DNA of 64,000 nucleotides from Isochrysis galbana (Eukaryota > Haptophyta > Isochrysidales > Isochrysidaceae). The translations under genes and the position numbers were made by a program. This document shows positions 1 to 12,000 of this stretch, piece after piece (position 1 is the stretch's first letter; each line of letters opens with the position of its first letter). The notes under the pieces were generated by a model. The model searched no databases. It saw only the letters and a program-made list of their open reading frames with translations, and was not told the origin of the DNA. The stretch spans positions 499,528 through 563,527 of the forward strand of contig CM030941.1 in assembly GCA_018136815.1 (NCBI GenBank), in the 5' to 3' direction.

Positions 1-1846
1 CATACTAGGTTAAAGTGCTGCGAGGAGGTGCTCTTCCACTCCCTGAGGATGCGGCTGATCCGGAAAAGCCATTCGGGCTTGTCTCTCGCCGGTGCCACAG
101 GGCATGATCATGTCGAGGCCGGGAATGCCGAACCGGGTCACAATGCGCCTGCGGCTTTATTTGATGCTTGTGGAGGTCAAGAGCCCTTCCTGGTTCGAGT
201 GGAGTTCGGGCCCTTGCATTTCAATGGACATCTACAAGCGGAGGAGCTGTTGTCGTGATCAAGCTCGCCCACCCTCTGCCCATGCGACAACGAAGGACGG
301 CCAGGATGGTGATTGCTATCTTGTCGCCCATCGGTGGAAAGATGCACGTGCCCATAGGGGGACCACACAGATCCCGAGATCGCAACGACGGCGGGCTCAA
401 GCGCTCAAGCTGCTCCTAGAAAATTGCTCATACGAAAGGGAAAGGATGATGTTTGTCACTATGAGACGAAATTATAGCCACTGCATTAAGCCCTTCTATA
501 TTCGCTCGTGGTGATGGCATAGCTTTTGCCATCGGTCATTGGCCTACCCCAACCCGCGACCGAATAATGGCCCAAGGTAGCTGCACCTGGCCCCCAGACA
601 CCGAACAAAAAGGAATGAAAGGGGGGCAGGAGAAAATGGGCGTGAGAGGGATGATGTAAGGGCGGCGTGATAGTGTGGTAGCCTGGGCCCCCAGACACCG
701 AACAAAAAGGAATGATCGGGGGCAGGGGAGAAGCAATGGCAATGGGCGCGAGAGGGGAAGCATGTAAGTGTAAGGGCGGCGTGATAGTATGGTAGGTAGT
801 ATCTAGATCTAGATCCCCATAGGTGTCAGCCCTTTGCAATCGGTCCTTGTGCGTCTGATTCGTGAGCTTGATGCAGGCCAACTGATACATAGGCATGCGC
901 CGAGCGCCAATTTATCTACGCAGGCAAAGCGTGTGTGATGCAGGGCGTGGTTAAGTGCCATGCGTGCGGCGCCGCGCCGCTTTACGCATGCGCTCGTGCA
1001 CGCCACTCAGCCATGCCATCATAGAATCAATGTCAATGGGCCGCCCAATGTTGAGCATTCCCATGCTGCCATGTGCGCGCGCGCCCGCCGCCGCTTGCGC
1101 ACGCGCTTTGCCTGGGAGCGCTACGCAGCCGGCGGCCGCCGCCCGCGCGCACGGGCCAAGAGATGCGTGTGCATGCTGCAGAGAGACTCTGGCCCAATGA
1201 ACTCAGATTTCATGTTTCATTTTAAATCGCTGCTCAGCCACTATTATCTACCACTTTGATGTTTGAGTCTTGAGTGTGGAGGAGTCCATAGAATCGCGCA
1301 TCGCAAGCGCTCAACACAGGCAGCACGTATGCCCCGCGCCAATCGCAACCCAACGCAGCACCAATCGAAGCACCATGTGATTTGGCGACTCTGCGATATG
1401 CTCACTGCGAGGCTATTGTGATTCGGCCCGGGTACAAAAGAGTGCAGCAACTAAGCCGCGAACAACGACGTAGAATCCCGTCCAAGCAAGCTGAATTGAC
1501 AGCTCGAGCATGATGAAGGCCCTTCGCGCAAGGACATGTTGGAGGTGGGACAGCAGAAGTTAGCTGTGCCACTCTAAACGCCACGCAACAAACACAAGTG
1601 TTGCATTGATGAGATTTCTGGCTCATGGCAAATTGTAACTCACTCTTCAATACTGCTGCTTGCAGTGGGAGGGGAGGCCACTCCATCGACAGTAATCAAC
1701 AACGATTTACCACTCGCAATCCACGCCGTGCATCGACATGCCGCCATCGGATACGTGACTTGCTGCCCTTGGCGTGCATAAGCACCGGAGAAGAGTGAAA
1801 GATTAAGAGCGACGGCCGCTTGGTCGCGCTTATCCCGAGCTCGAGC
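1..1846. other. Intergenic region, no supported gene
   Basis: No open frame here shows a recognisable domain, and overlapping frames on both strands look equally random. Around 960-1170 the DNA is rich in alternating GC (gcgcgc), which opens spurious frames. A degenerate tandem duplication at 588-795 is listed separately. The stretch 1260-1846 lies downstream of the prenyltransferase stop and holds nothing I can name. Confidence 0.5.
588..795. repeat. Tandem duplication of a ~100-bp unit (two copies)
   Basis: Two head-to-tail copies start with the string cccccagacaccgaacaaaa and each run through ggcggcgtgatagt. The second copy carries small insertions. A related, more diverged sequence (accccggaaaccgaagacaa, then gggcggtgtgag) lies at about 13567-13650 beside the 13.5-kb retroposon cluster, so this is a dispersed repeat as well as a local duplication. 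Confidence 0.75.
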
Positions 1847-3022
1847 TCAAGCGGCGCGCAAGACTCTGATAGAGTTGGTTGCCCACGCTAACACAAAGCT
1901 AAGCACAAGCCAACAGCCGAAGGTGACGGCGTGCCACGCTGCGAACGCCGTGTACCACAAGGGCCAACTGGCTGAGGGTGCGCTTGTAGAACCCATAGAG
2001 CCTTGGTGTGCTTGGGTCCGGGGCGGCGCTTCGCTGGGCCTCGGTGCCAGAAACTTCGTCACCGACTGCCGGAGCTCAAACATGGCTGTGATCAACGGAG
2101 CAAGGATAGCCGTCGCCGGGAACAAGCGTGCGCCCACGAGCGCGATGGTGGCAACGTGCTGCCCCAGCAGCGCCGCAACAGCGAGATACCGTGCCGGCAT
2201 ACGCCCCAGCGCAGCCGGGAGTGTGCGCAGGCCAGCTGTCGTCGTGTCATCCAACTTGTCAATGTTCCTGCCCAAGGTCACCGCAAAGGCTCCCAGCGCG
2301 AAGGGGCTCGATAGCGCAAAGGCCTGGACTAGCGTGACGCCCCCCGTCGCTACCGCCCAACCGCCGCCAAACATCAGCGCACCCCAGATCAGGAAGGTGA
2401 GGATCTCGCCCACGGCCAAGTGTTTGGCGATGGGCGTGTACATGAGCGCCACGAGTGCTCCTATAGGGAAGCTCCACGCACATGCGGGCGCGAGCTCCAC
2501 ACACGCGACAGAGCCGGCTGCTGCAGCAGCCACCAAGGCGCTACTGACGAGGCGGAAGCGGCTGAGCGAGATGAAGCCCTGCGCGAGCGGGTGTGTCGCG
2601 TACTCCACGCGGAACGCCCTCGCCTCCCCGCTGTGCAAGCGGTCGGCCTCAAGGTCCATCGCGTCGTTGAGCATGTTACACGCCAGATGCCACAGCGCGA
2701 GCGTGCCGGTGTACAGCGCCCCGAGGGCGAGTGCGTGGGGTGGGCGTCCCACCCCACTCGCGAGGGCGAGGCTCGCCGGCGCGCTGGACGAGAGCAGAGT
2801 CAGGTGGAGAGAGGAGAGGCGCCCCATCGCTCCCAGTTGCTGAGGCGGAGAGAGAGAATCCCAGTCTGCCTTCGTCTCAATGCGCACGGGACGGCTGAGG
2901 AGGTCGGTCCACGAGGGGGAAGAGGACGCGAGCAAGGATGGTGAGCGCGCACGCCACGAGGAGCCGTGGAGCACGCCAGACCAGCTGAGAGACGAGGCGA
3001 GCAGAAGCGCGCCAAACGCCAT
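1847..3022 (-). CDS. UbiA-superfamily prenyltransferase (MenA/ABC4-like)
   Basis: A 391-residue single-exon integral membrane protein. UbiA enzymes transfer an isoprenoid chain from a prenyl diphosphate to an aromatic acceptor, as in menaquinone, phylloquinone, plastoquinone or ubiquinone synthesis. The first Asp-rich motif is visible as N116..N119-D120-xx-D123-xxx-D127. The second is GRNIDKLDDTTTAGLRTL, with D255, D258 and D259. Between them lie several hydrophobic helices and the segment MYTPIAKHLAVGEILTFLIWG (~194-214), which resembles the MenA 'GLGE' region more than COQ2 or chlorophyll synthase. The first ~50 residues are Ser-rich with a hydrophobic start, compatible with an organelle-targeting leader. 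The ATG at 3022 is the first in frame. The Ala/Pro-rich stretch near residue 330 may be a loop. The exact substrate cannot be read from sequence. Confidence 0.85.
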   Translation of the reverse strand: MAFGALLLASSLSWSGVLHGSSWRARSPSLLASSSPSWTDLLSRPVRIETKADWDSLSPPQQLGAMGRLSSLHLTLLSSSAPASLALASGVGRPPHALALGALYTGTLALWHLACNMLNDAMDLEADRLHSGEARAFRVEYATHPLAQGFISLSRFRLVSSALVAAAAAGSVACVELAPACAWSFPIGALVALMYTPIAKHLAVGEILTFLIWGALMFGGGWAVATGGVTLVQAFALSSPFALGAFAVTLGRNIDKLDDTTTAGLRTLPAALGRMPARYLAVAALLGQHVATIALVGARLFPATAILAPLITAMFELRQSVTKFLAPRPSEAPPRTQAHQGSMGSTSAPSASWPLWYTAFAAWHAVTFGCWLVLSFVLAWATNSIRVLRAA

Positions 3023-3029
3023 CCCGGCC

Positions 3030-3175
3030 CCCCCCCCTTCTCTCTTCTCTCTCTTCTCTCTCTTCTCTCTCTTCTCTCTCTCTCACCCGCCCCCCCCCCC
3101 CCTCTCCCTCTCCTTCTCCCTTCTCCCTTCTCCTACTCTCGCTCTTCCCTCTCCCTCTCTCTTCTGTCATGACCT
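3030..3175. repeat. Pyrimidine-rich low-complexity tract
   Basis: C runs and (TCTCTCTT)n blocks directly upstream of the prenyltransferase start (purine-rich on the coding strand). It may lie in the 5'UTR or promoter. Open frames here (poly-Glu/Arg or Ser/Leu) are composition artefacts. Confidence 0.8.
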
Positions 3176-3179
3176 CTTA

Positions 3180-4085
3180 TTCCTCTTAAATAGCATCTCC
3201 CTTCCCATCTCGCCGCCGAACTCCTCCTCATGGTTTATATGATAATACCACCATCGTGTATTGTCTTATCAGCTCCCTATCCACCTGGCTCTCTCTCCCT
3301 CTCTCCGGTTCTCTCTCTCAACTTTTCATCACTTCATCATCAGATCCCTCGGACACTCACACAGGACTTTTAACTTCTAAGGGTGACTGCCTAATAAACT
3401 TCCTAATACTAGTAAGTAATAAGCAGGGCTGCCTAATAAACAGGGCTTTTAATTTCTATGGGTGAAGCTCCACCAAGTCAAGATTGCAGTGTTCGGAGTT
3501 TACTAAACAGTTTATGAACACTTGTTTACCTTCACCAAACGCGGGATATGAAACGGGTGTTCACGTCCGTATCGCCCTGGCACCATCATGGTGACCAGGG
3601 CGGCCGAGAGGAGGGAGAGCGACGCCATCGCTCGCGCTCTCTCCAGAACAGAACCGGATAAATTTCCTCTTACAATTCTCTCACACCACTATCACACGCA
3701 CATTCACGGTAACACGTAGATAACTAACGTAACGGGATACGCGAAGAAAGGGGGGTGAGCAGGAAGGGAAAAGAGGAAAGAAGAGAGGAGGCCCGTCGCC
3801 TCTCCTCACGTGAAGAGAGAGGAGAGAGGAGATCTCACAGGACTTCGAAAGTAAACGTAGGAGAGGGCGGAGGGGCATCCGTAACAGTCCGTTCACAAGA
3901 GCAGCGAGTCTTGGTGAACGTGAACGTAAACAGGGTTGTGGGTTGTTTACGTAAACTATATGAACAATACGAACAATGTGAACTAACTGCTAACTGTAAA
4001 CGCTGTAGCTGTAGATCGGCGTCGGTTAGCGGTTACATCCGACTCGAAAATCGAGTTTGAGACGCTCTCCTCCCCGTAAGAAAAA
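3180..4085. other. Intergenic region
   Basis: Moderately AT-richer DNA without a credible frame. It has a local purine-rich stretch (3755-3840) and several gtaaac/gtgaac words near 3900-3990. Nothing coding or structural is supported. Confidence 0.5.
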
Positions 4086-4098
4086 GACGACGAAGAAG

Positions 4099-4984
4099 AA
4101 GAATATAATAATCAATGTTATATCCTAGCCAACCCCACTAGCTAATTGGACATAACTTTTCCGTCCCGGAATCCCGCCATGCCTGACGGGCCAGGTGTCC
4201 GAGTGATACCGGGGGGTGGGGGCACTGCCCCCTCCCCTCGATATTTGTCCTCCCCCCAGTGCATGCACCGACCCCGCGCACCCCAGCGCGTCCTCTCCTC
4301 GAGTCCACGCTGGGGGAAAACCCCTTTCGGGTAAAAGCAACGCAGGGGGGGGGGGGGGCACTCGTGAGATAGGAGCCCAGAAACGCTAATCTCCCTCGCT
4401 AGAGCGAGTGGCCGCGGCGAGCCGCGGCCCTTCCCTCCTGGCTCTGGCGCTCCCGTCTTCTCTTACCCAAATCGTTCGAGAAGACACGTAAACACCGGAG
4501 GGGAGAGCTGCCGCTCCCCCCTCCCCTCCCTCTTCCCTTTTCCTCCTCTCTTCCCTGCGGCGGGGGCCCATGGCGCGCGCCTGCGGCCCCTCTTCAGGTC
4601 CCCAGGTGGCCTGCAGGGGCCTGGGAGCTGGGAGCACAGCTCAGGGGGCAGGTGAGGCTGGGGCATGGCCTTGGCCCCTCCTGCCTCTCCCTCGCTGGCG
4701 CTCCGAGCCCCTGCGGGTCGACTGGAGCTGGCTGGGGGGTCCTGAACAGGGGGGCCCAGGGGGAGGAGGGGCTGGTCAGAGGGATGGGCTGGCCACGACA
4801 GGCCAGGGCGGGCGAAAGAGGCGTGCCTGTGGGGAGAGGGATGGGTCAGCATGGCTGTGTGCTCCTGGCAGGCCATCAGGCGTGCCAGGAGAGTGGGTGG
4901 TTCCTCCCCCATGGCAGGGGAGGAGTGGAGAGAGAGGGGGGCTCGTGCCCCCCCATGGGCGAACTAAGTATAAACTTAGTTGAC
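4099..4984 (-). mobile_element. Hairpin-ended retroposon-like element, copy 1 (subfamily A)
   Basis: A GC-rich, non-coding element of about 0.89 kb. One end is the near-palindrome aactaagtataaacttagtt (4962-4981), with 8-bp arms around a 4-nt loop. The other end is AT-rich (aatataataatcaatgttat). The 14-bp string gacgacgaagaaga occurs on both sides, at 4086-4099 and 4985-4998, a good target-site-duplication candidate. Copy 13798-14680 is the same sequence in the opposite orientation, and a fragment lies at 39467-39560. Variable-length TSDs plus an AT-rich tail fit target-primed reverse transcription (SINE-like), but no Pol III box was identified. Open frames inside are incidental. Confidence 0.75.
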
Positions 4985-5072
4985 GACGACGAAGAAGATG
5001 AAAACTCAGCCTGCTTAGCTGGGCGTGGGGGAAAAGGTTGCTATGCGCACGCGCCGCGTCCTTGTGCATGTA

Positions 5073-5205
5073 CTAACATAACAGTCTGAGTGAAAACAAA
5101 ACTATCACATGGCCCTCTTTTGACGGAACGCGACTTGAGCGCGCTGACGGCATCAAAGAGTTGCTCGGCGACTACTACACTGCCAACCCGGACGAGCCCT
5201 AGCCG
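5073..5205 (+). pseudogene. Short coding-like fragment, C-terminal end of an unknown protein
   Basis: An open stretch of about 40 codons ends in TAG at about 5205 and reads ...TWPSFDGTRLERADG... and KELLGDYYTANPDEP. Its composition (aromatic and charged residues, little Ala/Arg/Pro) is unlike the random GC-rich frames around it. It has no start codon and may be a terminal exon or a captured gene remnant. I recognise no family. Confidence 0.3.
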
Positions 5206-6046
5206 CCCTCCTACATAAAATTATATCGACATCGCGCACGCACATATCTACATATCTACATATTTGCCGCATATTTGGGCACCTATTTGGATTTGGATGC
5301 CTTGCTACAGATCTCTACATATTTTCCACATATAAATGCTACATATTTGGGTTGGCCAAACTACATATTCTGGCCTGGGCCTAGACCCACGGTACAACCC
5401 ACGTGGGGCGGAACTTTGGAATAGCCTAGAGTGCAACACTATACACAATGTCTATAGCGAGTGCACGAAAACACAACACCGTACACCATAGAAGAGTGCG
5501 CGCAATAACAAAAAACAAGGACACATACATACAATTCACAATCACAATTCCGCGGCAGAATTCATCCCACGCGAAGTGGTCGGACTGTCGGCAGCCCGAC
5601 ACGGCGCTGCATCTGGAGGAAATCAAATGCCGAATGCCGAATGTAGCTTAGATATTAAGGAACCGATCCCCCCGCGGGCGCGACCGCAAAGTCTTTATGG
5701 GTAGAGCGTGAGCGCGCGTGACGGAGAGGGGGAGAGGGAGAGGGGGGGAGAATCGCACCATTTCTTTGCGAAGATTTTCGTGGCGGCAGGTGGCCCCCTT
5801 CTGAGGTTTTTAATGGGCATCGCGCCACGGTCAAAAAATGCAGCCCAAGCCCCTTACTATTAGTTAAAAACCCATGCTTGACCGCCCTAACAAAGGCAAA
5901 TGGAAAGAGAGTAGTACATGAGTGGCAATAGCAATAGAGGCGAATCAAGGACCAAAAGACATCAGACTCAACATACGAGCTAGATCTCTATGCGTGTGCT
6001 AGTGGGCGACATAGCCTTCGACCTATGTTTACCGATCGGGCGTCCA
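5206..6046. other. AT-richer intergenic region
   Basis: Contains repeated acatatct / catatttgg words at 5235-5360, then a CDS-free stretch. The minus-strand kinase gene ends at 6047. No RNA gene or credible ORF is seen. Confidence 0.5.
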
Positions 6047-9000
6047 TCAGTCGTCCGGCAGGTCAAAGTCTTGTGATTCTTCCATTATATTGATCTCTGG
6101 GGAATTTCGACGAGCCCCCGGCGAGGGTCGCACGTCAAATGGTGCGTGCGGCGTCCCTGTGGCGTTGTGAGAAGAGCCTGGTGTCGGCATGGGGGCTGTC
6201 GACGGGAAAGAATTGCCCAAGTCAAAGTCGAGCGACTCCTCAAGCAAGCTGGCATCCACCGCGGGTGGATCGGCTGGCTGAGCGATGGGTTGGGAAGCTG
6301 CTGGCGTCAACGGCTCGGGATGAGGCACATGCGCAGCCGCCAACGCCGTCGGCGTGACCAAGTCGTGCGGCGAACCCTTTTTCGGATCGGCCTCTTTTGC
6401 CTGCCGCGAAGGTGCAGCCGACACCTTGCCACTACTCCTCATACTTGGCGCCGCAGTATCGAGCACATCCGGTGCGCCGAGCAGACTTGACGACACCTCG
6501 GGGTGCGCTATTACGGAGCTGCTCGGAAATACGGATAGCGGCGCGACCGTGGCTATCGGCTGGGAGGGAGGCTCGCTTTTCGGCCCACTTTCAGCGTTGG
6601 GTATTCCACTCGCTGAGGACACGGAGACAGTCCTCTCCGGCTGCGAGACAGCCGCATCGAGCACGTCTGCGTCGCTAGGCGGCCTCGGCAAAGCTTCCGG
6701 TACACTGGGTGCTAGTTTTGGTGCCGATGCGGAGAGCGTCGCAGTCAAGTTCGCCGATCTGACTGAGGGGGCCGGGAGCGGTTGCCTAGGTTGGCATTCG
6801 GCGCGAGCTTCTGCGCCGATTATAGAAGCGGGCGCCATCTTGGAGACGTGCGCCTTCTCGGAGATGGGGGCCGTCTCGGGCCGCGGGCCTGACGCCACCA
6901 AATCCATACCCGTAGAAACACTCTCCATGGGCGGCGCCTCGTTGATCATTCCGGCTCGCACTGCGACCGCATCTGCTGCATGTTCAACCCCGCCCTCCGA
7001 GTTGGCACGAGGGGCAGATTCCCTGTCAATGTGGGCCGTCGTGAAGCCTAGATCCGCTCCCCGCCCCCCCTCTGCGGCCGCCGACAATTCGGTTGCGCGC
7101 TCAGCGGCCAGCTTTTCGTTTGCACGCTTCGCGGCTTCCCTCTTGGCCCTCCGCTCCTCTGCCATCCGAATCCTAGCCTCCTCCTTCTCTGCTGCCGTTG
7201 CACCTCCGGTCATGTCTTCCGCGGAAGATACTGCAAAAGAATGGCTGACGACCGAGCCCGCAGTAGCTCCTCGCGTGCCAAGCGCCATTGCGGTTCGAAA
7301 CCCGCCAGTCGGGTTTTGGAGGTACCCTGGTGGTAGCGCAGGCGGTGGTAGCGTGGGCGGAGGAACGGGAGCCATTCCAAGAGCGACCTCTGCCTCCTCG
7401 GGGTCGAGCAGCTCGAAAAGAGCTAGCGGTGAAGATGATTTACTAGCATCGGCCCTTGGGTTCGCAGCTGAATTCAAGGCACCGGCGGCAGCCGCCTCTG
7501 TTTCGCGCATTTGGAGGAGGTAAAGCGTCTGGGCTCTTCGCAAGAGCGTGGCGTCCCAGCCGGTGACGCGGCGGAGTGCTTCGGCGCCACGACCACCCTT
7601 TCGCAGCACGGTGGCATGGCGGGAAGGCGTGAAGACGACTGCTCGGACCGCCAGCCGGCCGACGAGTGCCGACATGAGCGCCACGTCAACTTGGCGGGAA
7701 AGCTCGGCTAACGTCGGGGATGGTATCTGTCCTCCAACAGGCGTGGGCATGCCTGGCCCCCGGAGGCGTGCCGTGAGCTCGGCGTGATATGCAGCTATAA
7801 GGCGTGCAAACGGGTCGGCCGTTGCTCGCGAGGTGGAGGGTATATCGTTTGGAGAGACGGATCCGGAGTCTGTTGATGGATCGCTCGCATAGAGGAGAGA
7901 AGCGGCGTCGAGCAGAAAGAAGGCTAGATCCCAGGCTGGTGGGCCACATCCTATCTGCAGGGGGTACACGGTGGGGCAAGGCGGGATGTGAGCGATGGGG
8001 CCCCGTTGGCCAGGATGAGATTACTTTTGATTTGACCGCTTGCGATGCAGCATTTGCACCGACCGTAGGTCGCCACCACTGCCAGCCCCTCGACGATGTG
8101 GCGCAATGGTAGGAACAATACGGCATGAAGCAAGCAGAGTCATCGGCATGGTAGCATGCAGTAAGCGATCACCTGTTGGAAGTCGACAAGATAGACGGAG
8201 GCGGGCGGGCATCTCAAATCTGCATCGCCTCGCGCATCCCGTTTCACCAAAATGTTTGAGAGGGATGGATCCCCATGCAGCAATGTAGGAGAGGACGAGT
8301 GAAGGGCAGCCGCCTCGGACGACCACCTGAAAACAAGGAAGGGGTCAGTCGGTAACGCCCACCCTCGTCCATCGCACGGAGACCACGTTGCCGCCCCACG
8401 GACTTCGGCCCCACCACCCCGACGACAACGAGCCCCCGACCGGCATGACTCCTCGCTGAGATCCACGAGTCGGTCCCGATGCCATTGCTCACCGGTGCAG
8501 GCCTCGTTCCAGGCCTACAATTGCTTGCTGGATGGTCGGCTCCTTCAGAAGGTTGTCAAAAGGAGGCTCGTTCTTCCAGAGCTCCGCGAAGCTGGCCATC
8601 GAGTGGGCGCCGTAGGAACCACCGGCACCCGCGCTGGGTGGCGCAAAGAGCAAGCGAGAATATTGAGCCGGGGGTGGGAGCGAAGCGCCGTCGATGCTCC
8701 ACCCCCAATGTGCCGCATGGAGCCGCGCAAGACAGCGGGCGGCTTCTACCGCAGCCGCCGATTCGGCGGCCGCCGACTTGCCGCCGCCCAAATTGCCCTC
8801 GGAGCCAATGCTGCGGCCAAGCCTTTCCGCCCCGTTGCAGTCCAAATTGCGCTTCAAATTGGCTGCAAGTGGCGAGAAGTCGAACAAGTCCGTTAGAACG
8901 AGCACAGAGCGTAGGCCGTCAGTCTTCTTCTCCCCAGAGGCGAACTCGGGATCCGGCACGTCACTAGCAGGGCCCTCCACATCGGAGTACAAGGCTCGAA

Positions 9001-12000
9001 ACACAACGTGCGAGGAAGCTGAGCCGCTTGACGGCCGGGGGCTCGAGGCACTGGCTGCTAGCTTCCCTTGCGAGGAGTCGCCCGAGAGAGCCTGAATAGC
9101 AGAGGTGGTTATCTCGACCGCCTTTGCGTGCAAACTAGGATGCGCAAAATAGAAGTGCTCGCGCCGGATCAGGCTCTCCGGCCTGCCGCCCATCTCAGCT
9201 ACGATTGAGCGGTATGCCGCCGCCGCGGCCGCCGCTGCTGCCGCCGCCTGGTCCGATCTAGCGCACTCTTCTCTAGCTTTAGCCTCGAGCATCTGCCGGG
9301 TTGCGCCGGCCGGCCTGTGCGCACGCTCAATGGCGAGAAGCTGCTTCTTGGCGTCCGCGGCCGCCTTGGCTTGCTCCTTGGCCTTTGCGGCGGTCTCGTC
9401 GCGTTGTGCGGCGGCCTCAGCGCCCAAAGTGAACAAGGCTAGCAGCGGAGGCTCCCCAACGACGGTCTCGAGCGATGAGAGCTTGACCACGGCGGATACA
9501 GGGACTTCCGGAGCGGCACCTGCGGCTGCTGCCGCAGCCTTGGAGCCGCTGGCCGCAGCCTTCTTGTAACCCAAGCGCAGACGGAGAAGAATTGCCCCAG
9601 AATCACCACCGCCGTTCGGGAGGCCACTCGGGCTCAGGACTGAGGAGGCTTCTACAGATGCCAACGAGGGTGTGCCGAGGGCTGCTGAGGAGCCGGGGCC
9701 GACGTTGGCGCCTAATGAACGAGCTTGCTTCAGCGCGTGCGCTACCCAACGCACGACGGGCGCCTCGGAGCCTTTGGCGGGCTCAGACCCCGGCAACGCG
9801 CCTCCTCCTCCTCGCATGCCCCAAAAGAAGAAGCGCGGGTCGCCCGGTACTCGTGGCAGCCGCCGTGCAGCAGCAGCTCGACTGTTGGCGCGCCCGCGAG
9901 CTCTCGCCGCCTCGGCGCTCGCTTCGGCCGCTGACAGCTCGGCCGCCATCGCCGCGGACACTATGTGCAATAGAGCTGCGCGCGTGGCGCGGCGTTGACG
10001 CCAACCACGGATGGCAGCTTGAAGGGCACCCGCCGCGCCCTCCTTGCGTTTTTGGACGTGCTGGCGAGCTAGTTTACCGCGAGCGCGCGCCTACATTTCG
10101 AGGCCATGGAAGGGTGTTGGCCAACAAAACATCGACGTATCTATTAAGATGCACTCGAACTGTTGGCTTCGGGGGTGGGGCAACGGCAAGGTCAAGACTG
10201 GCGGGGGGGTGCGCACCTGCACTCTGACGGCTGCTCGTCTGCGCGCTGCGCTCACTGCCGCTTCCTTTTCAACCCGCAATGCCATCGCTGCTTCTGCCGC
10301 CTTCATCCTCCGTTCCTCCTCTCGCGCACGCCGATCTTTCGCCGCAACCGAAAAGGCGGCGGGAAGCTCTGCCGCGAATAGGTCGCCAGGCTGAGCGTCG
10401 ATGGGCGGCGAAACGAGGAACCGGCGGCCGTCCTCCGTTTCTATCTCCATCTGTGATGTGTGGATAGATCGCGTCGTTCGGTGGCGTTGGAAGGGATACG
10501 GCGGGCCAGGCGAGTGTACAGGATGTATACATATGGCCTGTGCTAGTGTGGGCCAGGTGTCGCGCGCGCACATCGCCACCAACATAGTCGCATGGTACCT
10601 CGATCTCGTACACCTCAATTTCGGCGGGCAGTGAGGCAATCTCCTCTTCGACCTGCACCTCGGCGTCGCCCTTCTCCTCAACCCGTGCCACCTGCTCCGC
10701 CGCCCTTGCCTTCTCAATGGCCTCGGCATCCATGATCACATCCCCAGCCTCATCGTGTGGTGTCTTGGCAATCACAGCGCTAGTGCCGTCGGACTGCCGC
10801 CTCGCTCCTGCCGACTCACCATCGCCGGCATTCTCCTTGCTCCGCGCGCTGTTCGCCGAGGAAGGAGGGCTTGCTTGGTCGTGGGGATCTCCACCGGAGC
10901 TGATCCATGGCGGGGGTGACCGCGCGCGGCGTGCGGCGCGCGCGGCTGATGTAGAAGATAGAGGAACACCGCTGATGGAGCCGACAAAGGGGCGACCGGG
11001 GGTGAGGCTCGCGTGCTGCGCCAGCATGGACAGTCCGTGGCCTCCAGCACTCGGTGCGCGAGCAGCAAGGGACGGGGCGATCCATGCTGCCAACAATCTA
11101 TCGACAGGGCACTTCACCTGTGCTGCGGTGGAGCTGGCCGTGCGACGTATTTTTTGGGCTTGATGTCATGCTTTTCGTGCAGCTTTGCGATGTGCTCCCT
11201 CTTCTTCTGGACAGGCATGTCGATCAACCGATGCAGCCGAGCTTCTTCGGCCTGAAAAGCGTGTGGGGTTTCGGTGGCGGCTCGGCTGCTGCTGCACCGC
11301 AGCAAGGACGAGGTGGGGGAGATGAGGATTGTTGGATTCCCCCCAGCAGCGCCTTGCCTTGGACCGGCTGGCCGAGGTGGGCCGCATATTCGTCGGGGAG
11401 GTGGCGGACTGCTCCTTGGCCTTCTGCTCCTCCTTTTGCTTGAGCTCGCGCATCATCTCTACCTTCCACTTGACCTGGCCAGTGGCATGGGCGGCGCGTG
11501 AGGACGTTGAACCCGCAGAGGCTGCGCCCGAAGGATCGTGCGCATGCACAAGATGTGGGGAAGCACTGACGGTGTTAGACGGCCACTCTGCTGTGCCATG
11601 CGCCGTGCCATCCGCCACACGGGCACGGGCTCACCGGGGTCGAGAGGCGTTCAGCAATGTCCTTGAGCTGCGACGGGGGCACCACCTTGCCCCGCGCTTT
11701 CTCCGCCTCCACCTTGAGCTGCATCTCCACCTTCCTCGCATAGTCCTGCCTCGCCTTGATCGGGTTTTCGTACGATCGGCGCAGCAGCTCGTCGAGCTGC
11801 GGCTGCTTGAGGGGGGTTCGAGGTCCTACCACGCCGTCGGGCGCCTCAAACTGAGCGACTTCCGCCTGCAACGAGCGCACGTCCGCGCTGACCTTACGAA
11901 GGAGATTTTTGGCTGCCTGAAGCTGCTGAGTGCGGCTCTCAATCTCGAGGGCTCCCTCTGCCGGCATGGGGTGGTGGCTGCGGTGGATGTGGCGCTCGCG

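Noticed and set aside
4463..5089. Pro/Gly-rich frames of 130-150 codons in the 4.1-5.0 kb repeat, and their counterparts at 13.7-14.6, 32.1-32.7 and 48.2-48.9 kb
   Set aside because: They recur in every copy of the retroposon family on both strands and contain frame-breaking differences between copies, so they are not conserved as protein.
11098..11117. A 20-nt intron in the IQ/kinase gene
   Set aside because: gtgaagtgccctgtcgatag would restore the frame, but later acceptors in the same phase exist (for example ccatcag), and 20-nt introns are known mainly from nucleomorphs. A normal-length intron is more likely.
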